Assembly (NCBI GenBank): GCA_016293845.1
Contig: JAEDDH010000016.1
Coordinates: forward strand, 1-64,000
Source: Bacteroidales bacterium
Lineage (GTDB): Bacteria > Bacteroidota > Bacteroidia > Bacteroidales > UBA3824
Reading direction: 5' to 3'
Length of the DNA: 64,000 nucleotides
Shown in pieces: positions 34,716-43,515 of the stretch (positions within the stretch are counted from its first letter, which is position 1; each line of letters opens with the position of its first letter). The position numbers and the translations under genes were made by a program. The notes beneath the pieces were generated by a model. The model was not told the DNA's origin, did no database searches, and saw only the letters and a program-made list of their open reading frames with translations.

Positions 34716-36011
34716 TTAGTTTTTTAAACATCCAATAGGTACCACATAAACACCATCTTCGCGGCGGTATGCATATTTGCCCACACCTACAAGCACCATC
34801 AAAAATGATGGATTGTTCATTTTTTCAGTATCAATCTTTTGCGCCAACGTTTTTAAATTATCGGCTGCTGTTGCTATGTGTTCTTCTCCACCCAATTTGA
34901 TTTCTACTAAACCATATTTTCCATTTTCGAGATGAATAACGGCATCGCACTCCAAACCATTTTTGTCGCGATAGTGGTACACATTGCCATCAAGAGCGTC
35001 TGTGTAAACGCGAAGGTCACGTACAGCCATAGTTTCGAGCAAAAGCCCGAATGTATTTAAGTCGTTGAGCAAATCGTCGGGGCTGATTCGAAGGGCAGCC
35101 GCCGCAATACTGGAATCCACAAAATATCGGGTATCGGATGTCCGTATAGCCGTTTTGCTTCTCAGTTGAGGATTCCAAGCTGGCATATCTTCGATGGTAA
35201 AAATTGCTTTCAAAGCATTTATATACGACGATATAGTGTTGATATTAAGCGAATTGCCATCATTTACCACCATATCGTTGTATATAGTTTCTAATGATGC
35301 TTGTGTGCCTTGGTGTCGGCTCAGGCTGCGCATCAGGAGTTTGGTTCTCTCAGGCGAACGTCTTACACCGTCTGCCCGCGATATGTCAGAATCTTCGCCA
35401 CTACCAAAACCCACAAGACCGTTATAATAAATTGTGGCTTGTGTGAGCGCGGCTTTCTTGCTGCGAGTGTTTGTTGCCATTGGCCATCCACCACGGCAAA
35501 CTAAAAAGGCAAGTTCCTCTATGTCGATTGTCGATTCTGCAACTATTTGTTCTGGTTGTTTGAATAATTGTGCGAGGCTTACCTGCCCGCTGCTTTCACC
35601 CGATTCCCAAAGGCTCATCGGACGCATCAAAAGCGGTGTTATACGTCCTGTGCCTGTATGAACTATTTTGCTGCGGTCGGCAGGAACAGCCGAACCTGTT
35701 ATAATAAACTGACCTAACGCCCTTCGGTGGTCAACCTCGCCACGTATTGCATCCCAAAGTGTCGGCACCACTTGCCATTCGTCGATGAGTTTAGGCGTGT
35801 CGCCTTGCAACAGATAATGCGGGGTTGTTTTAGCCAACTGTATGTTGCGTGGACCTTCATCGGGGTCCGACATATAAGCGACACTTTTTGCCATCTGTTC
35901 GGCTGTTGTTGTTTTGCCACACCACTTGCTGCCCACTATCAACACACAGCCGCAGGCATCTAACAAATCACCCAATAACTGGTCTGCAATTCGTATTTTG
36001 TATTTGCTCAT
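34716..36011 (-). CDS. AAA-type ATPase with DUF4143 domain
   Basis: 431 residues from the ATG at 36009-36011. An N-terminal AAA_14 ATPase has Walker A GSKWCGKTT (variant of GxxGxGKT), Walker B-like PKLIDEWQ, and sensor FIITGSAVP. A DUF4143 domain follows, with the restriction endonuclease-like VIHLENGKYGLVEIKLG (Asp/Glu-x-Lys pattern) near residue 375. This family is often duplicated in Bacteroidota. Its function is not established, and a role in mobile or defence contexts has been suggested. A consensus promoter (36035-36066) and three copies of a 23-bp repeat lie directly upstream. Confidence 0.88.
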   Translation of the reverse strand: MSKYKIRIADQLLGDLLDACGCVLIVGSKWCGKTTTAEQMAKSVAYMSDPDEGPRNIQLAKTTPHYLLQGDTPKLIDEWQVVPTLWDAIRGEVDHRRALGQFIITGSAVPADRSKIVHTGTGRITPLLMRPMSLWESGESSGQVSLAQLFKQPEQIVAESTIDIEELAFLVCRGGWPMATNTRSKKAALTQATIYYNGLVGFGSGEDSDISRADGVRRSPERTKLLMRSLSRHQGTQASLETIYNDMVVNDGNSLNINTISSYINALKAIFTIEDMPAWNPQLRSKTAIRTSDTRYFVDSSIAAAALRISPDDLLNDLNTFGLLLETMAVRDLRVYTDALDGNVYHYRDKNGLECDAVIHLENGKYGLVEIKLGGEEHIATAADNLKTLAQKIDTEKMNNPSFLMVLVGVGKYAYRREDGVYVVPIGCLKN

Positions 36012-36034
36012 AATTGTAGTTTTTTTAATTTGCG

Positions 36035-36066
36035 CAAAAATATTGGTAATAAATATATTATGCAAA
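36035..36066 (-). promoter_or_regulatory. Promoter of the DUF4143 ATPase gene
   Basis: On the minus strand TTTG (36063-36066), a 20-base spacer, then TATTTTTG (36035-36042): a full match to the Bacteroidota consensus. The ATG follows 23 bases on. The 23-bp repeats begin 17 bases upstream of the -33 element. Confidence 0.7.
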
Positions 36067-36082
36067 TTTTTAACATTTTTTT

Positions 36083-36142
36083 TAGGTAATTTGGCGCAAA
36101 TTTATTAGGTGATTTGGCGCAAATTTGTTAGGTGATTTGGCG
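36083..36142. repeat. 23-bp tandem repeat, 2.6 copies, at the mod 3' end
   Basis: Copies at 36083-36105, 36106-36128 and 36129-36142 (partial) share TAGGTGATTTGGCGCAAATT with one or two changes. The array includes the stop codon of the methyltransferase gene and lies just upstream of the ATPase promoter, so it could serve as operator sites for the ATPase gene. Confidence 0.85.
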
Positions 36143-38746
36143 GTTCATCTCAATCACCTTGCTGGCTTCTTCGCCGAACTGGCTGACTACGCGGACGCAG
36201 ATTTTGCGTCCGGGACGGTAGGGAATCGGCTCGGAGCGGTAATCGTAGAGGGTATCCCATATCTCATCGTTGAATTCGAGGCGGAGGGTGCGCTCGGCGT
36301 TGCGGCGGGTGAGTTGTGACGAAATATTGTTGAGCCCCTTGCGCCACGACTCAAACTCTTTTTTGTCGCCACCGCAGAAATGAATACTACTTGCAACGAA
36401 ATGTGTGCCGTTGTAGTCGGAATCCATTTCCCAATAGGCGATGTCTGCCACGGAACGCGGCTTTACAATATCGGTGATTGGATCGTAAATGTCGAGACCA
36501 CGGATTTCTACGCGGTTGTCTACCAATGCAATGTCGGGTTCGCCGATTATGACAAATGTGCCATTGTTGCTGCCTTTTTTGAGGAGACCGTCTTGCATAA
36601 GGTCGTCGTGCATACGCACTTTGCTAACAGTAAACACGCCAAAACGCTGTGTATCAACCTCGTCGGAGGAAACATTATCTTCAAACGAGAATCCGAGTAT
36701 CACAAGCCACGATGCACCCTGAGAGGCTTTTGCCATCATTTCTTGTTTGGCTCTCAACACAGCCTGTTTGCTTACAGTGCCGAATTTTGGACCGATATGG
36801 AAGTATGCAAGGCGTTCTGCGCCGTCGCTGTCGGTGTACCAACCTCGTGCATTGAGGTAAGGATTTGAAACTGGTTCGAGACTGTGGAAGAGTGCCTTCT
36901 GGTTCTTGTCGCCGTTGATGATGCCGCTCGATTGAAGATGCGAAAAAATGCGGTCTTGAAACTCACGGTTTTCGTCTGCCTCGGCGTTGTGTAGTTCGAG
37001 ACTTTCGGGAGAAAGCACGTTGAGATTTTGAAGCGTTTCTACTGTGAACGGACCCGAAACGCGCATACGTTTTTTGTCCTCCAAAGGTTGGTCGTAGAGG
37101 ATTTCTTCGGCGGCGGGTTCGTTGTTGGCGAGGCTTTTGAGGGTTATGTGAGGTACTTTTTTGTAAACAAAGCCTTGACGGATGTCGTGGCTCTCTTTGT
37201 CGAACAATTCATAGTATGGGAAACCGGCTGTCGTTAAGCGTTTTTTGGCAATATTGAATGCAATGCGGCTTGTGTCGATTGTTATCCAACGACGACCCCA
37301 TTGCTCGGCAACGTATGCCGTTGTGCCACTGCCGCAAGTCGGGTCAAGAACCAAATCGCCCGGGTCGGTAGTCATTAGGATGCAACGCTGGATGGTTTTC
37401 AAAGAAGATTGAACAACGTAAATTTTCTCTCCTGTTTGATTTTGACCAACAGTATCAGACCATAACCCTGTTAAAGGTTGTGCTGGAAAATCTTCAAGAT
37501 ATCGAATATAACCTATTCCACCTTTTGATGACGAATCAACGCGTCTCAACGAAATTAATCTTTCGATTCCGTCTTTACTTGTTTTCCAACTACCGTGGTT
37601 TATAGTATATGTGTTACCTTCAAAAACAATAGGAAAACGAGCATTGTCGCCACCTGATTGCGACGTTAGATTATCCAAACCATATACTTTTGATCCTTTG
37701 GGTCTTTTATCATAATCGAACTGACAATTATTACGTTTTTCCCAATCGGCAATAGACATCCGTGTACCATCTGCCAATTCGATTTTTTTATATGCAGAAG
37801 CTCCTTCCCCTCCAAATTCTTTTGGTAAGAACAATTTTCTATATTTCAAATTTTCTTTATTCTTAGCATACCAAATAATGTAATCTGCAACTGATGCTGG
37901 GGCTTGCAATTCACCAGGACTACCAGCACCAGTGGTTTTCTGATAAATAATCTGACTTACAAAATTCTCACTACCAAACACTTCATCCAATAGCGAGCGC
38001 ACAAGATGCACGTTATCATCAGAAATCTGCACAAACACGCTGCCGGAAGTGGTTAAAAGTTCACGAGCGAGGACAAGGCGGTCGCGGAGGTACGAGAGGT
38101 ACGAATGTATGCCGAGCTCCCAAGTGTCGCGAAACGCCTTAATCATTTCGGGCTGACCGGAAAGGTTTTCGTCGTTGTCTTTTACGTCGCGGCTGTTGAG
38201 TTTCATCTGCCAATTAGAGCCGTACTTGATGCCATACGGCGGGTCGATGTAGATGCACTGCACCTTGCCCGCCATATTTTCGCGCTGGAGTAGCGAGTTC
38301 ATCACAAGGAGGCTGTCGCCCTGAATAAGGCGGTTTTTCCATTTGTCGGAATGTTGGTAATAGTCGGCAATGCGCTCGTAATCTTGCTCTAAGGTGGTGC
38401 GGACGTTGAAGATGTCGTTGTCGAAAAGGTCGGTTTGCGCCTCGTTTTTGCGTCGCTCGGTAAGTGTGTAAAGGCTGTTGATGAGCATTTCGGGGTTGAT
38501 GTCCTCGTGAACGTAGAGCGAGCGGATGTCGATTTGCAACGTTGAATCGTCGTTGGCGTATTTGTTGAGCCAATAGAGTTCGGGGTCGCGTCCACGGTTA
38601 AACTCGTGGCGGAAAGTGTCGTATTTCGCCTTTTCGGTCTGTGGCTGCGGCTCTGTGCCGGCAAGTTCCTGAGTGGGTATGGCGGCGCGTGTTTCGTTTT
38701 CGTGGCGGATTGCCTCCACGGGTGCGTTTATGGTGTTGGTGCTCAT
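36128..38746 (-). CDS. Type III-like restriction-modification methyltransferase (Mod)
   Basis: An 872-residue adenine-specific beta-class methyltransferase. Catalytic motif IV DPPY is at residues 168-171, ahead of the SAM-binding motif I (DPTCGSGTT then WITID, near 500), which is the beta-class order. The region between them should hold the target-recognition domain. About 300 residues follow motif I, longer than classical Mod. It methylates host DNA at the target sequence and with Res makes a restriction system. Its start overlaps the res stop as ATGA, and its stop lies inside a tandem repeat. The extended size and the partner resemble large mod/res pairs annotated as type III or BPTD_3080-like. 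Confidence 0.88.
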   Translation of the reverse strand: MSTNTINAPVEAIRHENETRAAIPTQELAGTEPQPQTEKAKYDTFRHEFNRGRDPELYWLNKYANDDSTLQIDIRSLYVHEDINPEMLINSLYTLTERRKNEAQTDLFDNDIFNVRTTLEQDYERIADYYQHSDKWKNRLIQGDSLLVMNSLLQRENMAGKVQCIYIDPPYGIKYGSNWQMKLNSRDVKDNDENLSGQPEMIKAFRDTWELGIHSYLSYLRDRLVLARELLTTSGSVFVQISDDNVHLVRSLLDEVFGSENFVSQIIYQKTTGAGSPGELQAPASVADYIIWYAKNKENLKYRKLFLPKEFGGEGASAYKKIELADGTRMSIADWEKRNNCQFDYDKRPKGSKVYGLDNLTSQSGGDNARFPIVFEGNTYTINHGSWKTSKDGIERLISLRRVDSSSKGGIGYIRYLEDFPAQPLTGLWSDTVGQNQTGEKIYVVQSSLKTIQRCILMTTDPGDLVLDPTCGSGTTAYVAEQWGRRWITIDTSRIAFNIAKKRLTTAGFPYYELFDKESHDIRQGFVYKKVPHITLKSLANNEPAAEEILYDQPLEDKKRMRVSGPFTVETLQNLNVLSPESLELHNAEADENREFQDRIFSHLQSSGIINGDKNQKALFHSLEPVSNPYLNARGWYTDSDGAERLAYFHIGPKFGTVSKQAVLRAKQEMMAKASQGASWLVILGFSFEDNVSSDEVDTQRFGVFTVSKVRMHDDLMQDGLLKKGSNNGTFVIIGEPDIALVDNRVEIRGLDIYDPITDIVKPRSVADIAYWEMDSDYNGTHFVASSIHFCGGDKKEFESWRKGLNNISSQLTRRNAERTLRLEFNDEIWDTLYDYRSEPIPYRPGRKICVRVVSQFGEEASKVIEMNRQIT

Positions 38747-41700
38747 ATCGAATTAATTATGAAGGTTATAGATTGTTTAATGTTGGCGATGTCGGTGATT
38801 TCGATGAAATACCATCTGCCGTATGTTTCGAGATTGTTTGCGGCTGGCAACCAATAGTTTTCGGTGTAGTAGCGTTTCGCATCTTTGTGTCCTATACGGT
38901 TGTCGCTAAAACCGCTGATTTCGATAATTAGGTTTGCAGTATCGCCACTGTTGGTCTTCACTTTTGCAATAAAATCGGGTGCATAGATATGCTCCTCGCC
39001 ATCAATGAAATACGGAATCTTAAAGCCGAGGAAACTGTTTTTTACGTAACATTCCACAGCATCCAATTCTTCGAGCGATTTGGCTGCAATCTGTTCCCAA
39101 CTATCAGTATCAGCCACCACATAATTGACGTGGCTTTTTTTGGTGGCGTAAACAGGTTTGGACGTTTTGCCAAAAACGTGCCGTGTAGAACCTTCTGGAT
39201 TGTAATAATTGAGTACGGCGGTAATGCGCTCGTTTTGCTTGTTGGCTTGGCGTATTCCCTCATAAATATTGGCAGAAGTCTTGTCCTGATCCCAAAAGAT
39301 TACAAGACGGCGCATAAGGTTTGGGTCGTCGTCGCCGCCAACGATTGCCACCTGCGTATCATACCATTGTTGCACAATGCGTTTGAGCGCACCAAACAGA
39401 TGAAACTGCCGTCCGTTTTCGTGGCTGAAATAATAACGGTTGAGCAATCGACGGGTAAGTTCGTAAATCACTTCGTTGTCGCGGAGCGAGCGGTAGTCGC
39501 TTTTGAGAATCACGTTGTTTTCGTTGATGTCTTGCAACGATGTGCCGAGAGTGGTTTCTGTTGGTATTTCGTCGAAACGCAGAGAGAATTTTGGCGTACC
39601 ATCAAAATCGGCAGTTAGTTTGCCGTCGGGAGTGTCAGAGCGGTAACTTTCGATATTTGGAAAACGAATTTCCATTATTTCGCGCTCTTTGAGAGCCTTG
39701 ATAGTAATTGTATCGGTATGTCCCGGAGGATTAGTGGAAGTGCCACCTTTGAAATTTTTGAATGGCACACCAATAATGTGGGCATATTCTGGCGGAAATT
39801 TTTCCACAACGTCCTTAGTGCGTTTCGTATCTTGTGGGAGTTCTTCGCCTGTGATGGCATCGTATTTTTTTTGGGTGTAATCCATACGACGGAGCGCACG
39901 ACCCGCCACCTGTTCGCACAAAAGTTGTGATCCAAAAGCCCTTACGCCGCAGACGTGTGTTACTGTGTTGGCATCCCAACCTTCGGTGAGCATCGACACC
40001 GACACCACGCATCGGATATGTCCGCCGAGTTTACCCGGCTTGCCCACAGTGTTGACCACTTCGCGCAAAATTTCGCCGTCGGGAATACTGTCGGCACTGC
40101 CCGCGCCGTTGGTTTTGGCATATTCACGTTTGAAATTGGCAATTTCGCTGGCAAAATTTTCCTTGAACTTTGCGTTGATTGTTCCCGACGCATCGTCGAT
40201 GGCTTCGCTGTCGATGAGCAAAGTGGGCGGCTTGTCTTTGGGCAAATTGTCGTTGCTGTAATTAGAGAAAATGTCCCAATGTCCTTTTACATAGATAGTA
40301 TTGCCGTCGGAATCTTTTGACTGATAGCCCGCTATGTATTTATAAACCTCATTGCTTACGGCTGTATTATTACATACAACTATAAACACCGGCGGAGTGC
40401 TGAACAGGTTGATGCCCGCCTCGCCATCGGTGCGGATGCCACGGTTGTAATCTTCGTAATCTTTTACAAATTGGTCGAGAGCCATTGTAAGCAAAGGCGG
40501 CAATTTTGGAGCGGGAGTCTGTTCCACTTCTGATTTGCCATTCTCCTTGTCTGCCTTGCGCTGACCTTTCACACCCTTTTTGGGCAGGTCTTTTTTGCAA
40601 TGCTCGTAGATATTTTTGAGTTTTGGCTCGGTAAGATCCTGAGAGTTGTCGTAAGTGGGGAGAAAAGGAATTTTTACCAATCCGCTTTCGATAGCGTCCA
40701 CAAGTCCAAAATCGCTCACCACCCACGGGAAAAGCGAATATGCCTCATATCCCGAACCTTTGAGATAATAAGGTGTGGCGGATAGGTCGTAGATGTTGTT
40801 GATACGGTATCCGTGGAGTTTCATCTGCCGGAGCCCCTCAAACCAAACTTTTGCCGCAGCGTTCTGGTCTTCGCCCGAATCTTCGTCAGCCTTTTTGTCG
40901 CCACGCGGCATGTAGCAATGGTGAGCCTCGTCGTTGATAACGATAAAGCGTTTGGTTTTCATATTTTTGCCAAGCACACGACTAAGCACATTGCTGAAAT
41001 CTTCCTTGCCATCGCTGCCGCCCTTTTTGCCATCAAGCGGGCTTGCCTTTTTGCCTTGATATGCCTTAGGCTCCAAGGTATGGTAGTTGGTGATGGTGAT
41101 ACACGAAGACAAACCATCTACCCAATGGCGGTGGTTTTGAGGTATGAGAAAACGTTGTGCGTAATAATCTTGGCTGTCGCGATTGCTGGTATCAGGGATT
41201 AACACTCCAAGGCGGTCGCGGATTGTGATACCTGGCGCAACAATCAAAAAATGGTCGGCAAAACGTGTATCCATCGGATACTCTTTTTTGTTGATATAGT
41301 GATAAAGAATCAGCATTGCCATCACCACGGTTTTGCCTGTGCCGGTAGCCATCTTAAATGCAGTGCGCGGCAACACATTGTCGATATTAGACGACATCAA
41401 TTGTTGACGCTGTTGAAGATTGTGCAAAAGGCTGCGCCCCATATTAGGGTCGAGGTCGGCTATCTCGTTGAGATACACGGCAGTTTCCACAGCCTCGCGC
41501 TGACAAAAGAAAAGTTTTTGATAATTGTAACGTTCAGAATTGTTGAACCAAAAATTGAGCAATTCGCGTGTAATTCGGGTGGCACGCGGATAACCATCGT
41601 TGCGCCATTTTTTCACCTCTTGGCGCATAGTGTTGATAAAGGCGGCGTCGGGGTCGTCGCTGTTGTAAAAATCCGAGCCGGCAAAAAGCGTGTTATGCCC

Positions 41701-41931
41701 CTTGCCCTGTATGCTTGCTATGTTAACCTCCGATTTGAACGGACGTCTGCCCTCCACCTTTTTGTCGTAATTGAGGTTGCCGTCGGCATCGGTGTCGTAA
41801 TGATACAACGGTTCCTCATACGGATTATTCAGGATAGGGCTGCGGTTATCGTTGTTTTTTTCTTCGATTTCGGCCATATCTGCGCTATGATTGTGGCGTT
41901 TTGGCTTATCTGTTTTCGGCGAAACAGGCAA
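38743..41931 (-). CDS. Type III-like restriction enzyme subunit (Res), helicase-nuclease
   Basis: A 1062-residue superfamily 2 helicase. It shows Walker A ATGTGKT (195-201), the Walker B motif INDEAHH, motif III DLSATPYYL and a C-terminal helicase lobe (SMLTEGWDANTVTHV, QVAGRALRRMDY). The last 120 residues look like a PD-(D/E)xK nuclease (YAPDFIAKV then NLIIEISGF). Where the usual motif ends E-x-K this one reads E-I-S, which I also recall in related proteins, so activity is uncertain. It cuts unmodified DNA after translocation, together with Mod. It is the first gene of the operon, preceded by a structured leader. ATG at 41877 (MAEIEEKN) is an alternative start. Confidence 0.87.
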   Translation of the reverse strand: MPVSPKTDKPKRHNHSADMAEIEEKNNDNRSPILNNPYEEPLYHYDTDADGNLNYDKKVEGRRPFKSEVNIASIQGKGHNTLFAGSDFYNSDDPDAAFINTMRQEVKKWRNDGYPRATRITRELLNFWFNNSERYNYQKLFFCQREAVETAVYLNEIADLDPNMGRSLLHNLQQRQQLMSSNIDNVLPRTAFKMATGTGKTVVMAMLILYHYINKKEYPMDTRFADHFLIVAPGITIRDRLGVLIPDTSNRDSQDYYAQRFLIPQNHRHWVDGLSSCITITNYHTLEPKAYQGKKASPLDGKKGGSDGKEDFSNVLSRVLGKNMKTKRFIVINDEAHHCYMPRGDKKADEDSGEDQNAAAKVWFEGLRQMKLHGYRINNIYDLSATPYYLKGSGYEAYSLFPWVVSDFGLVDAIESGLVKIPFLPTYDNSQDLTEPKLKNIYEHCKKDLPKKGVKGQRKADKENGKSEVEQTPAPKLPPLLTMALDQFVKDYEDYNRGIRTDGEAGINLFSTPPVFIVVCNNTAVSNEVYKYIAGYQSKDSDGNTIYVKGHWDIFSNYSNDNLPKDKPPTLLIDSEAIDDASGTINAKFKENFASEIANFKREYAKTNGAGSADSIPDGEILREVVNTVGKPGKLGGHIRCVVSVSMLTEGWDANTVTHVCGVRAFGSQLLCEQVAGRALRRMDYTQKKYDAITGEELPQDTKRTKDVVEKFPPEYAHIIGVPFKNFKGGTSTNPPGHTDTITIKALKEREIMEIRFPNIESYRSDTPDGKLTADFDGTPKFSLRFDEIPTETTLGTSLQDINENNVILKSDYRSLRDNEVIYELTRRLLNRYYFSHENGRQFHLFGALKRIVQQWYDTQVAIVGGDDDPNLMRRLVIFWDQDKTSANIYEGIRQANKQNERITAVLNYYNPEGSTRHVFGKTSKPVYATKKSHVNYVVADTDSWEQIAAKSLEELDAVECYVKNSFLGFKIPYFIDGEEHIYAPDFIAKVKTNSGDTANLIIEISGFSDNRIGHKDAKRYYTENYWLPAANNLETYGRWYFIEITDIANIKQSITFIINSI

Positions 41932-41944
41932 TACAAAAGGGCAT

Positions 41945-42103
41945 AAAAAAAGTGGACTTGAACATTATCCACACTATTAGGCCCTGAGACTGCCTGTTCA
42001 AACAGATAAGTCAAGCCCACGCAAAAGCGCAGGCATTCACTGACTTATTCGTGTTTGAACATTTTATTAAATATCTCAGGTTTAATAGTGATACCGAATA
42101 ATA
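41945..42103 (-). ncRNA. Candidate structured RNA (6S-like rod or attenuator leader) before res-mod
   Basis: The stretch is nearly self-complementary over 41964-42102. Paired blocks, in plus coordinates: 41964-41970 with 42096-42102 (7 bp, one G-T); 41972-41979 with 42083-42090 (8 bp); 41983-41989 with 42074-42080 (7 bp); then an asymmetric bubble (13 and 6 nt); 41996-42004 with 42052-42060 (9 bp); 42006-42013 with 42041-42048 (8 bp); and a GC-rich tip with an AAAA (TTTT on the minus strand) loop. On the minus strand it ends with GTGGA...TCCAC and seven T, a terminator-like end whose 5' arm competes with the outermost stem. Closing stem, bubble and terminal stem recall 6S RNA. A leader attenuator of res or a foldback element is equally possible. 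Confidence 0.45.
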
Positions 42104-42202
42104 AGCAAACGCTAATGTTATAATATGTCGTTAATTATGTTATCTATTTCATTAATACAAAGTTTGTTGTTTAACAAATTGTTTTGTTGCAATAGTGCAA
42201 TG

Positions 42203-42233
42203 CAAAGGTAGGAAATAATTGGGATTGTGCAAA
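42203..42233 (-). promoter_or_regulatory. Consensus promoter reading toward the structured RNA and res-mod
   Basis: On the minus strand TTTG (42230-42233), a 19-base spacer and TACCTTTG (42203-42210). The RNA start should be near 42197, giving a leader of about 265 bases before the res ATG. Confidence 0.7.
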
Positions 42234-42365
42234 AAAAATGTTGCGAAAAAAAGATTGTCAGAGCATCTCGTTAAAAGTGTTGGCTTTATGTTCAAGAAAC
42301 ATAACGTAATAAATTGGCAAATAAGAAATTTTGCTTATAATATTGATTTTAAATTTATTAAACAA

Positions 42366-42446
42366 GGTTTTGTCATTTTTTACATATTTTTTTGGGGTGA
42401 TTTTGTCATTTTTTCCATAAAAAATAAGGGTGATTTTGTCATTTTT
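42366..42446. repeat. 33-bp-period AT-rich repeat at the recF 3' end, three copies
   Basis: The block GGTGATTTTGTCATTTTT recurs with a period of exactly 33 bases: 42368 (first copy degenerate, GGTTTTGTCA), 42401 and 42434 as the positions of the TTTTGTCA core. The last copy runs into the recF stop codon. The stretch 42211-42365 between this array and the promoter holds no supportable gene. Confidence 0.8.
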
Positions 42447-43512
42447 ACAATTCCACCACCTGACAGACATCGTCACCACCAAACAATTTCCTCATATCCT
42501 CTGCCGAAGTATGTGTAATGAAAATTTGCTCAAAGCCGCTGCCAAGTATCAGATTTACAATGTTTTTTACACGGACAGAATCGAGTTTGTCAAAAATATC
42601 GTCGAGCAGAAGAATGGGCGATTTGCCGCACTGGCGAAGGTAGATGAATTGGGCAAGTTTGAGGGCGGCGAGAAACGTCTTTTGCTGACCTTGCGAACCG
42701 CAGTTTTTGAGGGCGAGCGAATTGATTTCAAATATCAAATCATCTTTGTGAACGCCCGACGATGTGTATTGAAGTATGCGGTCTTTGTCGACACTCTGCC
42801 GTAAGAGGGTCTCCATATCGGCGTTTTCCAACTGCGAAAAATACTTAATATCAGGCGTTTCGCTGCCGTTGCTTATGGCTTTGTAATATTGTTGAAATTC
42901 GGGGGTAAAGGCGTCGATAAATGCACGGCGTCCCTCATAGAGTTTTTTAGCGTTTGAAATCAAATGCATATCCCACATTTGCAGCATATTAGGGTCAAAA
43001 ACCGTGTCGGACGATTTGAGATATTTGTTTCGCTGCATCAATGCTCGATTGTAGTTTTGAAGGGCAGCAAGAAATAGGCTATCATTCTGAGCCACAGCCG
43101 AATCCACAAACTTTCGTCGTTCGCTGCTGCCATCAAAAATGAGCCTTATATCTTGGGGACTGATTATCACAAGCGGAATCAAACCTATATGGTCGGAGAT
43201 TTTTTCGTACTCTTTGTCGTTGCGTTTCAGGGTTTTACCTTTTTGACGGTGAAACGACAGCACAATATTCTCGTCCATTCCGTCGATTTCGTAAACGCCG
43301 CGCACAGTAAAAAATTCCTCGCCGTTTAAGATGTTGAGATTATCGGCGGCATTGATAAAACTCTTACTGAAAGAGAGATAGTAAAGCGCGTCGAGAATAT
43401 TGGTCTTTCCCACGCCGTTGCTGCCAGTAATGCAGACAATCTTTTTGTTGAACTCAAACTCGCGGCTTTGGTGGTTCTTAAAATTTACAAGTGTCAGCCT
43501 TTTAATCTTCAT
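42445..43512 (-). CDS. recF: DNA replication and repair protein RecF
   Basis: A 355-residue SMC-like ATPase that helps load RecA at gaps. Walker A is GSNGVGKTN (residues 30-38), with KIKRLTLVNFKNH at the N-terminus, the family motif QDIRLIFDGSSERRKFVD, signature NCGSQGQQKTFLAALK and Walker B ILLLDDIFDKLD. Length is normal. It follows dnaX by 3 bases, so both are in one transcript. A tandem repeat begins at its stop codon. Confidence 0.96.
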   Translation of the reverse strand: MKIKRLTLVNFKNHQSREFEFNKKIVCITGSNGVGKTNILDALYYLSFSKSFINAADNLNILNGEEFFTVRGVYEIDGMDENIVLSFHRQKGKTLKRNDKEYEKISDHIGLIPLVIISPQDIRLIFDGSSERRKFVDSAVAQNDSLFLAALQNYNRALMQRNKYLKSSDTVFDPNMLQMWDMHLISNAKKLYEGRRAFIDAFTPEFQQYYKAISNGSETPDIKYFSQLENADMETLLRQSVDKDRILQYTSSGVHKDDLIFEINSLALKNCGSQGQQKTFLAALKLAQFIYLRQCGKSPILLLDDIFDKLDSVRVKNIVNLILGSGFEQIFITHTSAEDMRKLFGGDDVCQVVEL

Positions 43513-43515
43513 AGT

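Noticed and set aside
36128..41931. mod-res considered as part of BREX, DISARM or another larger defence island
   Set aside because: No pglZ, brxL, drm or other defence genes lie on either side. The neighbours are recF/dnaX and a DUF4143 ATPase.
41251..41946. Open frame of 231 codons on the plus strand
   Set aside because: It is antisense to the start of res. No promoter and no domain.
41996..42060. Hairpin considered as an integron attC site
   Set aside because: The ends (GTTCAAAC/GTTTGAAC) do not fit the RYYYAAC/GTTRRRY core sites, and xerD-like genes nearby are of the housekeeping type.
42366..42446. Three regularly spaced repeats, considered as a mini CRISPR array
   Set aside because: The repeated block is only about 18 bases and very AT-rich, the intervals are also similar to each other, and no cas genes are present.
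42219..42518. Open frame of 99 codons on the plus strand upstream of recF
   Set aside because: It runs through the AT-rich tandem repeats and antisense to recF. The composition (KGDFVIF repeats) follows the DNA repeat, and there is no domain.
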